A DNA stretch of 64,000 nt from Cellvibrio sp. PSBB006 (GTDB lineage Bacteria; Pseudomonadota; Gammaproteobacteria; Pseudomonadales; Cellvibrionaceae): contig NZ_CP021382.1 of the NCBI RefSeq assembly GCF_002162135.1, positions 3,222,001 through 3,286,000 of the forward strand. Direction: 5' to 3'. A program made the position numbers and the translations under genes. Positions within the stretch are counted from its first letter, which is position 1, and every line of letters starts with the position of its first letter. The notes under the pieces are model-generated. The model saw nothing but the letters and a program-made list of their open reading frames with translations. It was not told where the DNA came from and ran no database searches. This document shows, one piece after another, positions 36,101 to 43,939 of the stretch.

Positions 36101-36213
36101 CTGTTCCCACCACCGCCATTACCGCCGCCTCCCCCACCACCGCCGCCACAAGCGTTGAGGATCAAGACCAGCGATACCATGCACACACGGCCCCAAGAAA
36201 TAACCTGCTTCAT
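33124..36213 (-). CDS. BspA-like lipoprotein with DUF285 repeats and PKD-type domains
   Basis: A 1029-residue lipoprotein (lipobox LNAC, then a poly-Gly and Ser-rich linker). The body is two copies of one module: a short cadherin/putative-Ig-like domain, a PKD-like domain (YDYTIDWGDGNADENVTGDITHTY; YNYRVEWGDGSFDENVTGEITHTY) and a run of about 25-residue BspA/DUF285 repeats (NWNVSNVTNM--MF---FNQ-I), five in the first half and eleven in the second. Each run ends in NYDALLLGWS / NYDALLIGWS. Such repeats occur in surface adhesins and secreted proteins of host-associated microbes. It has regulon promoter 5. Confidence 0.88.
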   Translation of the reverse strand: MKQVISWGRVCMVSLVLILNACGGGGGGGGGNGGGGNSSVASSASSTVSSANSSVSSVTSSSDSSSSSSVPPVPTPPDLVDANTQSFVLDELISVSLNNIGGQALTECSSDLPDTFTVAVSANASTCEISGEATALLALTNFTVTAVNAEGSDSALVPIEIVAASPFITTWKTDNEGASDDNQITITTSPNFSYDYTIDWGDGNADENVTGDITHTYATPGEYQISISGRFPQTYFNLFEEITDANKLLSVDAWGNRVWLSMEFAFAGAANLVINDNQAPDLSRVTSMLGTFASAVNFTSDISHWDVSNVTDMTGTFFSLENFNGDLSSWNVSNVTTMEFMFNQAFTFNSDISQWDVSNVTNMADMFSDAIAFNQAISSWDVAKVTDFSSMFEDAQAFDQNLGSWNISNATSMSDFAEGSGLTLQNYDALLLGWSLLPLQQELDINFFPTQYSAAAEAARFILTDTFGWSVFDGGLLTSPDLQDQALKVQTNDLTMINIDNNGGQPDSCVADALPDGLEVQVVDNTCAIVGTPATAQAAIDVTIVATNALGSDSALVTLTIEEQTPFITRWKTDNPGMSDDNQITIHTASGMTYNYRVEWGDGSFDENVTGEITHTYASAGEYTVSITGTFPQPFFKATFDATQTDSQKLLSVEQWGNRTWRSMRQAFFDCRNLTINDTESPDLSQVTSMASMFRNADNLSGNIGQWDVSGVTTMSQMFNGADNFNLDISSWNVSNVTNMDNMFRGTKFNHDISNWDVAKVTNMNAMFQEARVFNQPIGNWNVGNVTTMFAMFREADAFNQPIGNWNVGNVRNMVDMFFGADVFNADISNWNVSNVTDMGNMFRETGVFNQPIGNWNVANVTSMREMFFRTPFNQDISQWNTSKVTDMGNMFREARAFNQPIGNWDVANVTTMRDMFLFADLFNADISSWDVSKVTDMSNMFRSTKAFDQNLGNWNIANVNNMTNLFLEGVLSTANYDALLIGWSQLPSVQPDVTLNAGATRFSPAAQTARDTLINNAGWTITDGGLAE
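33330..34140 (-). repeat. Tandem ~75-bp coding repeats
   Basis: DNA-level repetition of the DUF285 units in the second half of the gene, with phrases such as CCAATTACCAATAGG recurring almost unchanged. The close identity of neighbouring units suggests recent expansion or gene conversion. Confidence 0.8.
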
Positions 36214-36324
36214 TTGTTTAGCCCACTATATTGGAATGTATTAGGAAGAGCCTGGCCGGCGAACGCAAAGTCCTCACCCAGCAAAAAGCCGGGCTCTAAC
36301 CACACCGTCTACTCGGAATCGGTC

Positions 36325-36369
36325 ATCATACGTTCAGGATGCAAGCGGCAAAACCCGCCAAATGGGGGG
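36325..36369 (-). promoter_or_regulatory. Regulon promoter 5
   Basis: Box CCCCCCATTTGGCGGGT on the minus strand (36353-36369), 22-base spacer ending CG, TATGAT at 36325-36330. About 110 bp before the 36213 start. The box, spacer edges and -10 match promoter 3 almost throughout. Confidence 0.83.
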
Positions 36370-36417
36370 AGTCTTTCGATTTACAGAGGGATTTACGGAG
36401 TGCTATTCGTAATATTC

Positions 36418-36459
36418 GTAGGTCGGATTAGCCAAAGGCGTCATCCGACTTTTACCTAC
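36418..36459. repeat. GTCGGATTA-type dispersed hairpin, second copy
   Basis: GTAGGTCGGATTAGCCAAAGG followed by a matching right arm ATCCGAC; it differs from the copy at 19823 by one base in the right arm. It lies in the gap between the BspA-like gene and the 36638 gene. The remaining bases of this gap (36460-36637) show nothing recognisable. Confidence 0.75.
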
Positions 36460-36637
36460 CGAACGTTTAATCACAGTGCCACAATGCAGGAGACGCTATA
36501 TTTTTCTAACAGCCATCTCAGAAATACATTTTAGGTGAGATTCAGCCATGCCGTTAATAACAGGAGTGCACGGTAGAATTAGCTTAACAGCAATAGGAAA
36601 TTGTAGAGCCTTATTTGCCGTGACATGATCGCATGGT

Positions 36638-37450
36638 CTATTCGTCTGAATACCTTTTCTTAATGATATCCGGGGTTGAATTGTTAAAATCACCAAGGCC
36701 AAATTCGCGTCTTCTATTTTCAAGAGTTGAATACAATTGCTGGGCTCGGGCTTCAATTTGTTTTGTTTCGCTTTCGTTGAATTCCAGTTTTCCAAAATTA
36801 GCCTGATAGGTCTGGATTACTCCTTTGCCGACGATATTTGCTGTACGCATGTCTCCTCGCAGTTCGGCTAATTTTAAAAGAGCCATTACCTCCTTAATTT
36901 TATCTTTCCGCTCGTCAAGGCTTAAACCTGCATAGCTTGCGGGCTCGCTAAGTAAAGCTAGATTGCCAAGTGATGCAGTTACGCCCAACGCTGCTGCTTC
37001 CCAGTAATACGACTTGGCTTTTGGGAAATTTCCAGCATCTACATATTTATTGGCTAATGTCGTAGCGGCGCGCCCATCTCCAGCTTGAGTCATAGATTCC
37101 AGAATCTGCATATCATACCCTTCATAGATAGCAGTATCTTCTTTGGGTATATACCCAATATCTTCATCCCACTTTTTCATGTCGGCGATATCAGATGCTG
37201 TAAAATCTGAAGCGTCGCGTTGATAATTCTCCGGGTGAGAATATGATCGGGACTCCACTTCTTGTTCAACAGGAGTTTGTGTTGTATCAGGCTCTCTTAC
37301 TAACGTTTTTTGTCTCAGCGCATCACTCGCTGAGATAGGCATTCGACTGTCTGATCTCAGTACCTGATAACTCGATATGGCTATCATTGTGAGGCAAATC
37401 GCTATGCCAACATACTTGGAAGTGTTGTTCATTGTGGAATTTCCTAACAT
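36638..37450 (-). CDS. Membrane-anchored protein with Sel1/TPR-like helices
   Basis: A 270-residue protein with one N-terminal hydrophobic segment (about 13-30) and a helical C-terminal part. GDGRAATTLANKYVDAGNFPKAKSYYWEAAALG resembles one Sel1-like repeat, and other helical repeats are weaker. The start at 37450 has TGAGG before it, 11 bp after the upstream stop, so it is coupled to the 37462 gene. A second ATG lies six codons in. The function is not known. Confidence 0.7.
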   Translation of the reverse strand: MLGNSTMNNTSKYVGIAICLTMIAISSYQVLRSDSRMPISASDALRQKTLVREPDTTQTPVEQEVESRSYSHPENYQRDASDFTASDIADMKKWDEDIGYIPKEDTAIYEGYDMQILESMTQAGDGRAATTLANKYVDAGNFPKAKSYYWEAAALGVTASLGNLALLSEPASYAGLSLDERKDKIKEVMALLKLAELRGDMRTANIVGKGVIQTYQANFGKLEFNESETKQIEARAQQLYSTLENRRREFGLGDFNNSTPDIIKKRYSDE

Positions 37451-37461
37451 GATCTACCTCA

Positions 37462-38031
37462 CTATATTTGTTCGCATACGGTTAGATCATATTGCTTAAA
37501 GGTATATTCTGCGTTCTCGATCTGCTCTGCATAGGCTCCATCAGCGTTAGTTTGGCAAATAGCCCCTGCGGTGCCAAGTGATATTGATGCGGAGGTGGCA
37601 ACCGCAGCAGTATATCCAAATGTGGGAATGGCAGTAACGACGCCGACAACACCAGTCCCTCCGGCCGCTATGTAGTAGCTATTGCAGGTATTGGTATTAT
37701 TTTTGAACTCATTAAGAAGCGCAATTTTTACCTGATGATGCAGCGTTTCATTTTGTATTTTACATTCATACTTTTTTTTGGCTTTCGCAGCTGCCGCTTG
37801 ACCTGCCCGCTCTGCCGCAAGTTTTTGTTGATATGCTTCGTTTGAATATCGGGTGCCGTACATGGTGTTATTTGGAATGCCGCCAGGAGTGTATGGATCG
37901 AGGTGGCTTGGTGGTGGGGTATAGTAATTACATCCGCCACCCTCCGTGCAGGCCCGATATGTTTGAGATATTGTTGCCACCGGTAAAATAGAACTGATTA
38001 GCACGATAAGCTTAATGGTTAACTTGATCAC
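37462..38031 (-). CDS. Secreted cysteine-containing protein of unknown function
   Basis: A 189-residue protein with a signal peptide (about 1-22). The mature part has a Pro/Tyr-rich stretch (CNYYTPPPSHLDPYTPGG), a lysine/alanine helix, and a glycine-rich hydrophobic segment near 130-160 that may span or enter a membrane. Six cysteines in the mature protein could form disulfides. I recognise no family. It forms a two-gene unit with the 36638 gene. Confidence 0.65.
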   Translation of the reverse strand: MIKLTIKLIVLISSILPVATISQTYRACTEGGGCNYYTPPPSHLDPYTPGGIPNNTMYGTRYSNEAYQQKLAAERAGQAAAAKAKKKYECKIQNETLHHQVKIALLNEFKNNTNTCNSYYIAAGGTGVVGVVTAIPTFGYTAAVATSASISLGTAGAICQTNADGAYAEQIENAEYTFKQYDLTVCEQI

Positions 38032-38186
38032 TAGTAAAATCCTTTTGGTAATTATCAGAGTAGAGTAGGCGCAGATTGAGAAGAGAAGATTGTCCTGCCA
38101 ATCCAGGGACCGAAAATATCAACTGAAAATCATTTGTTCCAGGTTTACTTTGATTACAATGATTACATTAGTAGTTGCGTAAATAT

Positions 38187-38218
38187 AAAAAATACCTGCC
38201 AGTTAGCAGGTATTTTTT
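38187..38218. terminator. Rho-independent terminator
   Basis: Stem AAAAAATACCTGC / GCAGGTATTTTTT with a 6-base loop; works on the minus strand after the pirin gene. The rest of the 38032-38240 gap shows no gene. Confidence 0.92.
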
Positions 38219-38240
38219 ATATTTTAATCTCCCGACTCAC

Positions 38241-38936
38241 TTACTTCGGCAAATCAAACACCAACGCCCTTACCTTCTGTTCACCCGCCACCAACTGCAA
38301 CGCATCCACGCCATCCAGTTGTGCACCGTCACCGGGTTTTAGCACTTCGCCTTCCACCGTTAGCTCGCCATCAATCACATGCACATAGTGTTTGCGCTTG
38401 TAGGGATTTGCCAAACTCGCGCTGCCTTTTGGTTGTAGCAACAATTGGTAGAGCGATGCATCCTGTTTGATGGTCAGGCTGCCGTTTTCACCGGTAGGGC
38501 TGATCACTAACGTCAAGCCATCTTTACGACCAAAATCTTTTTGCTGGTAACCGGGTTCTTGTCCATACACATTCGGTTGAATCCAGATTTGCAAAAATTT
38601 CAGTGCGTTTTTCTTCGACGCGTTGAACTCACTGTGCGTGATGCCACTGCCCGCTGACATCAACTGAAACTCTCCCGCCGGCAGTGTTGCAATGTTGCCT
38701 TCACTGTCGCGGTGGGCAATTTCGCCTTCCAGCACGTAGCTGATAATTTCCATATCGCGGTGGCCGTGGGTGGGGAAGCCAGCGCCGGGAATTACTTCGT
38801 CGTCGTTGATCACGCGCAGCGCGGAGTAGCCCATGTGTTTGGGATCGTAATAGTTGCCGAACGAAAAAGTGTGGCGACTCTTCAACCAATCGAACTGCGC
38901 CGCGCCGCGTTCTTTATTGCGTCTGATGCTAATCAT
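38241..38936 (-). CDS. Pirin family protein (YhaK-like bicupin)
   Basis: A 231-residue bicupin. The N-terminal metal site is clear in GFPTHGHRDMEIISYVLEGEIAHRDSEGN (two His, a Glu and a later His). GSGITHSEFNASKKN and LLQPKGSASL are typical. Pirins include quercetin dioxygenases and redox-sensing factors; the activity is not predictable. DoxX lies upstream on the same strand, a common pairing with pirin-like genes. Confidence 0.92.
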   Translation of the reverse strand: MISIRRNKERGAAQFDWLKSRHTFSFGNYYDPKHMGYSALRVINDDEVIPGAGFPTHGHRDMEIISYVLEGEIAHRDSEGNIATLPAGEFQLMSAGSGITHSEFNASKKNALKFLQIWIQPNVYGQEPGYQQKDFGRKDGLTLVISPTGENGSLTIKQDASLYQLLLQPKGSASLANPYKRKHYVHVIDGELTVEGEVLKPGDGAQLDGVDALQLVAGEQKVRALVFDLPK

Positions 38937-39009
38937 GGTGTGACCTCCGTTGCTTTTCGCTTTTAAACGGGAGCGACCTGGTTCGCTCCCGGCGTCTTTG
39001 TATTGCGTG

Positions 39010-39450
39010 TTATTTCACTTGCTCGGCGAGCACGGCGTCGAGGCTCAAACGACCGCCGCCAGACAACACCAGTGAGACTGCACCGGCCAACAATGCCAGG
39101 CCGAACTCGTAACCGTTGTTGCTCATAAACAGGCCGTTGCCGATGTGCACCGCGAAGATTGCGACCACCATGGTGATCGCCAGTACCAGCGCTGCGGGGC
39201 GAGTCAGCAAACCGAACAACAGGAACAAACCGCCGAAAAATTCTGCCGAGCCCGCGCCCAGCGCCATCAGGTAACCCGGTTGCAGGCCGATGGAAGCCAT
39301 CCATTGTCCGGTGCCTTCGAGGCCGTAGCCGCCAAACCAGCCAAACAATTTTTGCGCGCCGTGGGCGGCGAAGATGATGCCCAGCGGTACGCGGAGTACC
39401 AGGGATGACCATTGTTGACCGGGGTTAATGATGTTTTTAATTGCGCTCAT
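39010..39450 (-). CDS. DoxX family membrane protein
   Basis: A 146-residue protein with four predicted spans and the DoxX/YphA pattern (RVPLGIIFAAHGAQKLFGWFGGYG; AEFFGGLFLLFGLLTRPAAL). The ATG at 39450 has GGAG nine bases before it; upstream in-frame codons encode a charged stretch unlike the family. It is in tandem with pirin and divergent from a LysR regulator that may control both. Confidence 0.88.
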   Translation of the reverse strand: MSAIKNIINPGQQWSSLVLRVPLGIIFAAHGAQKLFGWFGGYGLEGTGQWMASIGLQPGYLMALGAGSAEFFGGLFLLFGLLTRPAALVLAITMVVAIFAVHIGNGLFMSNNGYEFGLALLAGAVSLVLSGGGRLSLDAVLAEQVK

Positions 39451-39630
39451 GGTGCGTGCTCCACATAAAAGTTTAGGGTTGTGTCGGCGAAGAAGGTCTT
39501 CGTCTTCCCTGCGGCGTGAACCTGTCGTCGCCCCAGTGGTTGTCACTTTATGCTTGCGTCGCATCGCTTAAAAGCGGAACATTTTGAGCCTAGACTTCAA
39601 AAAATTTGAACACACGAATTGGAGCTGGTT

Positions 39631-40533
39631 ATGCACCATGCTATTACCCTGGATGCCCTGCGAGTACTGGATGCTATTGACCGTAAAGGCAGCTTCGGTG
39701 CGGCGGCGGAGATGCTGTTCAAAGTGCCCTCAGCACTTTCCTATACTGTACAAAAGCTGGAATCCGAGCTTGGCGTCAATCTATTTGATCGATCGAAACA
39801 ACGGGCCCAACTCACGGCAGCGGGCCGTTTGCTGCTGGAAGAAGGCCGCACACTCTTGCAGGCCACCAGCCGCCTGGAGGATGCCGTCAAACAGTTGGAG
39901 TCGGGTTGGGAGACGCAATTGCGTATCGCCAAGGACACCATCCTGCCCAACGAACCCTTACTGAAACTGATTCCGCCATTTCACCAATTGGACAAACAGG
40001 TGGCCATCGATATCAGCGAGGAGGTGCTCGGTGGCAGCTGGGATGCGTTGGTCTGCGACCGCTGCGACCTGACCCTGGGTGTGGGCGGTGAATTTCCTAA
40101 GGGGACTTTCGAGTACCGCCTGATGGGTGAGGTGGAGTTTGTGTTTGCGGTGGCGCCGGACCATCCGCTGACCCGGCATAAAGGCCCGGTGGATGCGGCG
40201 GCGATCCGCGCGTTCACGACGATTGTTGCAGCGGATTCGTCGTTGACTTCGCCCCTGCGCTCCAGCGGTTTGCTGGATAGTCACCAGACGGTGCGGGTGG
40301 CGAATATGACGGCCAAGATTGATGCACAGCGGTTGGGCGTGGGTGTGGGTTTTCTGGCGCGGCATTTGATTGGGAATTTGCTGGCGCGCGGTGAGTTGGT
40401 GGCGCTGCCGTGTAGTGTGCCGCGGCCGAATATGCCGTTGTATATGGCGTGGCGGAAGGATAATGCCGGGAGGGCGTTGGCGTGGTTTGTGGAGGCGTGT
40501 GGGGGAATAGATTGGTTTGCGTCGCAGGATTAG
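39631..40533 (+). CDS. LysR family transcriptional regulator
   Basis: A 300-residue regulator with an N-terminal winged helix (LDALRVLDAIDRKGSFGAAAEMLFKVPSALSYTVQKLESELGVNLFDRS) and a substrate-binding domain. It is divergent from doxX-pirin, the usual arrangement for a LysR regulator and its target. The ATG at 39631 has GGAG eight bases upstream; the in-frame TTG at 39619 is less likely. The last 300 bases are unusually G/T-rich. Confidence 0.92.
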   Translation: MHHAITLDALRVLDAIDRKGSFGAAAEMLFKVPSALSYTVQKLESELGVNLFDRSKQRAQLTAAGRLLLEEGRTLLQATSRLEDAVKQLESGWETQLRIAKDTILPNEPLLKLIPPFHQLDKQVAIDISEEVLGGSWDALVCDRCDLTLGVGGEFPKGTFEYRLMGEVEFVFAVAPDHPLTRHKGPVDAAAIRAFTTIVAADSSLTSPLRSSGLLDSHQTVRVANMTAKIDAQRLGVGVGFLARHLIGNLLARGELVALPCSVPRPNMPLYMAWRKDNAGRALAWFVEACGGIDWFASQD

Positions 40534-40639
40534 TGTGTGGGGGTTGTGTTGGGAAGGGGTTGTGCTTATGGTGGGTTTTGTCAGCTGATAATAATTACGA
40601 GGTTGGTTGATTTATTCACTCTGGGAGTAACTGGCTAGA

Positions 40640-40749
40640 AGTTTGTTGTTCGGCTTACCTGTTTCGAAAGCGCATAAATACTTCCCTGTAGCTCCTTCAA
40701 GTCATCCCTGACTTGAAGGTTTCGAAACAGGTAAGCCGAACAACAAACT
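40640..40749. repeat. Long hairpin element C (TTTCGAAA subtype)
   Basis: Perfect 30-bp arms at 40640-40669 and 40720-40749, starting GTTTGTTGTTCGGC and ending TTTCGAAA. The core has CCCTGTAGCTCC and the inner stem CCTTCAAGTCA / TGACTTGAAGG shared with element B. It lies in the 324-base gap after the LysR gene; the rest of that gap should hold the promoter of the 40858 gene. Confidence 0.92.
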
Positions 40750-40857
40750 CACTTCGAACAGAGATTGGCAGTATTTGCTTTTTTTCAAGAATAAAAATAA
40801 TCATGTACAGAAAAGATATAAAAATCTTGTACGCAATATCGAGGGAGAAACCTGATC

Positions 40858-42978
40858 ATGCAATGCCTGTCCAGCGTTATGTTACGCGTGTCCTTTCTAT
40901 TGGTTTTCATATTATTCGGTTGTACAGAGAAATCTGCATCGCCGGAAAAAGTGGTTCATTATCAACCCGAGGTCATTAATCCCAATTACACCGGCGCATT
41001 GGTTGAACCGCATTCGCAGGCGATTTTGGTGTGGGGTAGTGATGGTGCTATTCAGCGTTCAACCGATGCGAGGACGTGGGAGTTTGTTGGGACGCCGACG
41101 ACGGCGCAGTTGAATGAAATCGTTAGCGGTGGCGATGCGTTGGTTGCAGTGGGCGAACAGGGTACGGTGTTGCGTTCTGTCGATCAGGGTAAAGCGTGGA
41201 ATAAAATTTCTGCGGATACGACGGCGAATCTGAAGGCGTTAATTTACAGCAGCGAGCATAAGCGGTGGTTTGCTGTCGGTACCGGCAGTACGGTTTTGCG
41301 TTCTGATGATGGCCAGCATTGGCAAAAGATTGAGCTCGGCAAAGGTTTGGCGATGCTGGATATAGAGGCGATTTTTGTTTCGCCCAAGAGCCAGCGTTTA
41401 TTTATCGGAGGCTCGCGCGGTTTGTTTGGTTTTTCGGATGATGGCGGTGTGAATTGGCAGGTCATGCAACTGGATCTGGATACGCCGTTGAGCGGGTTTT
41501 ATGCGTTCAATGATGTGGTGGTTGCGACCAGTGCTTATGGAAAACTGCTGGTGTCGCGCGATGAAGGTAGCAACTGGCAATTGATTGAAACCGATGGCCA
41601 GGCATTTTTTAATGACGGGGTGTTTGACAGCGCCGCGAATGTTTTTTTGCTGGCGAGCCACAACGGTAAAATCTTGCGCACGGCGGATAACGCAGAAACC
41701 TGGCAATTAATCGATGCACCCTTTCACGGCGCGGCTAATTATCTCGGCAATGTGGTAATCGATAAACAGAAAAACGTATTGCGCGCATTTGGCCACTACG
41801 GCACGCATCTGATATCGCGAGATGCGGGTTTAACCTGGGAGTCACAAACCCAGCATATGCAAACGCCGTTTGAAGAAGTGTTAGTGCTGGAAGATGAAAA
41901 AAGCTACGTCGCCTTCGGGCGCGGCGGTTTACTCGCGACCAGCAATGATCGTGGCGACCATTGGCAGAATCATCGCATGCAGCTGGATATTTATTGGCGC
42001 AACGCATTGGTCAGTTCGCAGGGCACCTGGTTAGTAGCCGGCGAGTTGGGTTATATGCTGAGGTCCACCGATCAAGGAAAAAACTGGCAGCTCCTGAACA
42101 TCGCCTATACCGATCCGATGACGCCACCAACCTACCGGGCACTGATTGAAGAACCCCAATCCAATACACTCATTGCCGCCGGGCCAACCGGTACCATTGT
42201 GCGCTCAACAGATGATGGCGTGAGCTGGACCGAGGTGCATTACACACCTTTTAATGAGGCAGAAGCGTTTACCGATTTATTAATGGATTCAACACATCAT
42301 CAGCTCATCGCAGTCGAAGCCGATGGACGACATTACCTGTCAAAGGATCAGGGTAAAACCTGGGTTGCATCTCCCCTTACAACACAACGCAAATTCTGGC
42401 ATGGCAGTGTATTAATGCGCGCGCAGGAAAGCGTCGTTCTCATAACCGGTCAAGCTGGTGTAGCAGCGCGCAGCCTTGATGGTGGCCAGACATGGCAAGC
42501 GATTGATACCAACACCATCGCTGATTTGTTCGGAAGTTATGCAGACCAACACCATCAACAATTATTTCTACTCGGCGCGGGCGGCACCTTGTTACGCTCA
42601 CGGGACGATGGACAAAGTTGGCAAGCAATCGCTTTGCCGACACAATCCGATCTGCGGCGAATGACAATGGACCCGAATAACAAAGCCCTACTGGCCTTTG
42701 GGGGCGATGGCACTATTCTTCGTTCATCCAACGCGGGCGATAGCTGGCAGGCGATGGATAGCGGAACAACTCAGGAGCTGCGCGATGCCGTAGTGGAACC
42801 TGATACAAACAATCTGCTGCTCACTGGTCGTGATGGCAAGGTTATTCGCTCAACAAACGGCGGTATAAGCTGGGAAACTTTACCCACCCACACCACCAGC
42901 CATTTCCGGAGCCTGACGACTGATCCGAAAACGGGCGCGGTGCTTGCGGTGGGAGAGCGAATTGTTCGGATTGATTAA
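40858..42978 (+). CDS. YCF48/BNR-repeat beta-propeller lipoprotein
   Basis: A 706-residue lipoprotein (lipobox LFGC near residue 22-25) made almost entirely of repeated blades of about 40 residues with the motif ILRS-D-G-SW and LVAVGEQGTVLRS, resembling YCF48/HCF136 and BNR sialidase-type propellers. At least twelve blades, so probably two propellers. YCF48-like proteins assist photosystem II assembly in plants, but in heterotrophic bacteria the role is unknown. GGGAGAAA precedes the ATG. Confidence 0.85.
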   Translation: MQCLSSVMLRVSFLLVFILFGCTEKSASPEKVVHYQPEVINPNYTGALVEPHSQAILVWGSDGAIQRSTDARTWEFVGTPTTAQLNEIVSGGDALVAVGEQGTVLRSVDQGKAWNKISADTTANLKALIYSSEHKRWFAVGTGSTVLRSDDGQHWQKIELGKGLAMLDIEAIFVSPKSQRLFIGGSRGLFGFSDDGGVNWQVMQLDLDTPLSGFYAFNDVVVATSAYGKLLVSRDEGSNWQLIETDGQAFFNDGVFDSAANVFLLASHNGKILRTADNAETWQLIDAPFHGAANYLGNVVIDKQKNVLRAFGHYGTHLISRDAGLTWESQTQHMQTPFEEVLVLEDEKSYVAFGRGGLLATSNDRGDHWQNHRMQLDIYWRNALVSSQGTWLVAGELGYMLRSTDQGKNWQLLNIAYTDPMTPPTYRALIEEPQSNTLIAAGPTGTIVRSTDDGVSWTEVHYTPFNEAEAFTDLLMDSTHHQLIAVEADGRHYLSKDQGKTWVASPLTTQRKFWHGSVLMRAQESVVLITGQAGVAARSLDGGQTWQAIDTNTIADLFGSYADQHHQQLFLLGAGGTLLRSRDDGQSWQAIALPTQSDLRRMTMDPNNKALLAFGGDGTILRSSNAGDSWQAMDSGTTQELRDAVVEPDTNNLLLTGRDGKVIRSTNGGISWETLPTHTTSHFRSLTTDPKTGAVLAVGERIVRID

Positions 42979-43892
42979 TCACTGATAACTTTTGCGGCCG
43001 AGAATGCGTTACTTAAATAATCAACATCTTCAGATACATGACGCAACTCAGCTTCGGGTATACCTTTAGCATGGGCGATAGCAGCGATCCTGCCCTGTTT
43101 ATGGAACTCTGTTTGGGGAAAATCTTTGGCGATCTTGTCCTGATAAGCTCTCTGCGACGAGATAATTTTCCAGCCTTTATTTCGCAAGTGTTCTATCAAA
43201 TCAGCAACAAATAAAGCGGCCGCGTCGTTCTCATGCAGCAACAATACATGCCGAGGCGAACGGCCCAGGGATTTTTCGGCAAGCGCATCATAAAATTCTA
43301 TATTGTCATAGAGCGTATTCACGTAAAAATAACGCGCCCGTTCATAGTTTATTGACTTACCCTCTTCCGCCGCTTTGACAAGCAAGGCGTTTATATACCA
43401 ATCAAAATTATCGATGGTGACATAGCCGTCCTTATAACCCAGCTCAGCCAATAACTGTTGCAGCTTATTGATAGACGCTAACTCCTTGCCGTAGTGCAGG
43501 TAAGGAAAGCGGTGATACATCACAACATTGTCAAAGGATTTTAATTGCAGATGCGCCTTGTACGCATCCACCGCATAAGCATCAACACCCAGCTCATTAG
43601 CTGAGACGTGGCTAAAGCTGTGGTTGGCCAGATGAAACCCGGCTTGGGTATATTGTTCAAGGCGCGCCGAAGTCTGTGGATTTATATAATCTGCCTTTAC
43701 ATAAAACAGCGCATCGGGGACATTGGCTTTTTGTAGCGCCGCAATTAACTTCGTGGTTCGCTCCATACCCGTCATCAACGCAGAGTCCGGTGTGGGTGCA
43801 TCATCAAAGGTTATGGCAATCTCGCGTGCAAATGCGCTGAAAGGGATAAGGAAGATGGCGACGAGCGTGTAGCGTAAGATCAGTTTACTCAT
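42975..43892 (-). CDS. Polysaccharide deacetylase family protein (secreted)
   Basis: A 305-residue protein with a signal peptide (1-19, ending AFA). The NodB-type domain shows ITFDDAPTPDS (catalytic Asp and first metal Asp) and FHLANHSFSHVS (metal histidines). CE4 enzymes remove N- or O-acetyl groups from chitin, peptidoglycan or xylan; the exact substrate is not clear. The ATG at 43892 has AAAGGA upstream. The stop overlaps the convergent 40858 gene by a few bases. Confidence 0.87.
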   Translation of the reverse strand: MSKLILRYTLVAIFLIPFSAFAREIAITFDDAPTPDSALMTGMERTTKLIAALQKANVPDALFYVKADYINPQTSARLEQYTQAGFHLANHSFSHVSANELGVDAYAVDAYKAHLQLKSFDNVVMYHRFPYLHYGKELASINKLQQLLAELGYKDGYVTIDNFDWYINALLVKAAEEGKSINYERARYFYVNTLYDNIEFYDALAEKSLGRSPRHVLLLHENDAAALFVADLIEHLRNKGWKIISSQRAYQDKIAKDFPQTEFHKQGRIAAIAHAKGIPEAELRHVSEDVDYLSNAFSAAKVISD

Positions 43893-43939
43893 AGGAAATC
43901 CTTTAAATATTGGGGAAACAGATTTTGAGCTTTCATTTT

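Noticed and set aside
40858..42978. Sialidase call for the BNR-type repeat protein
   Set aside because: The blades match YCF48-like repeats and the arginine triad of sialidases is not apparent.
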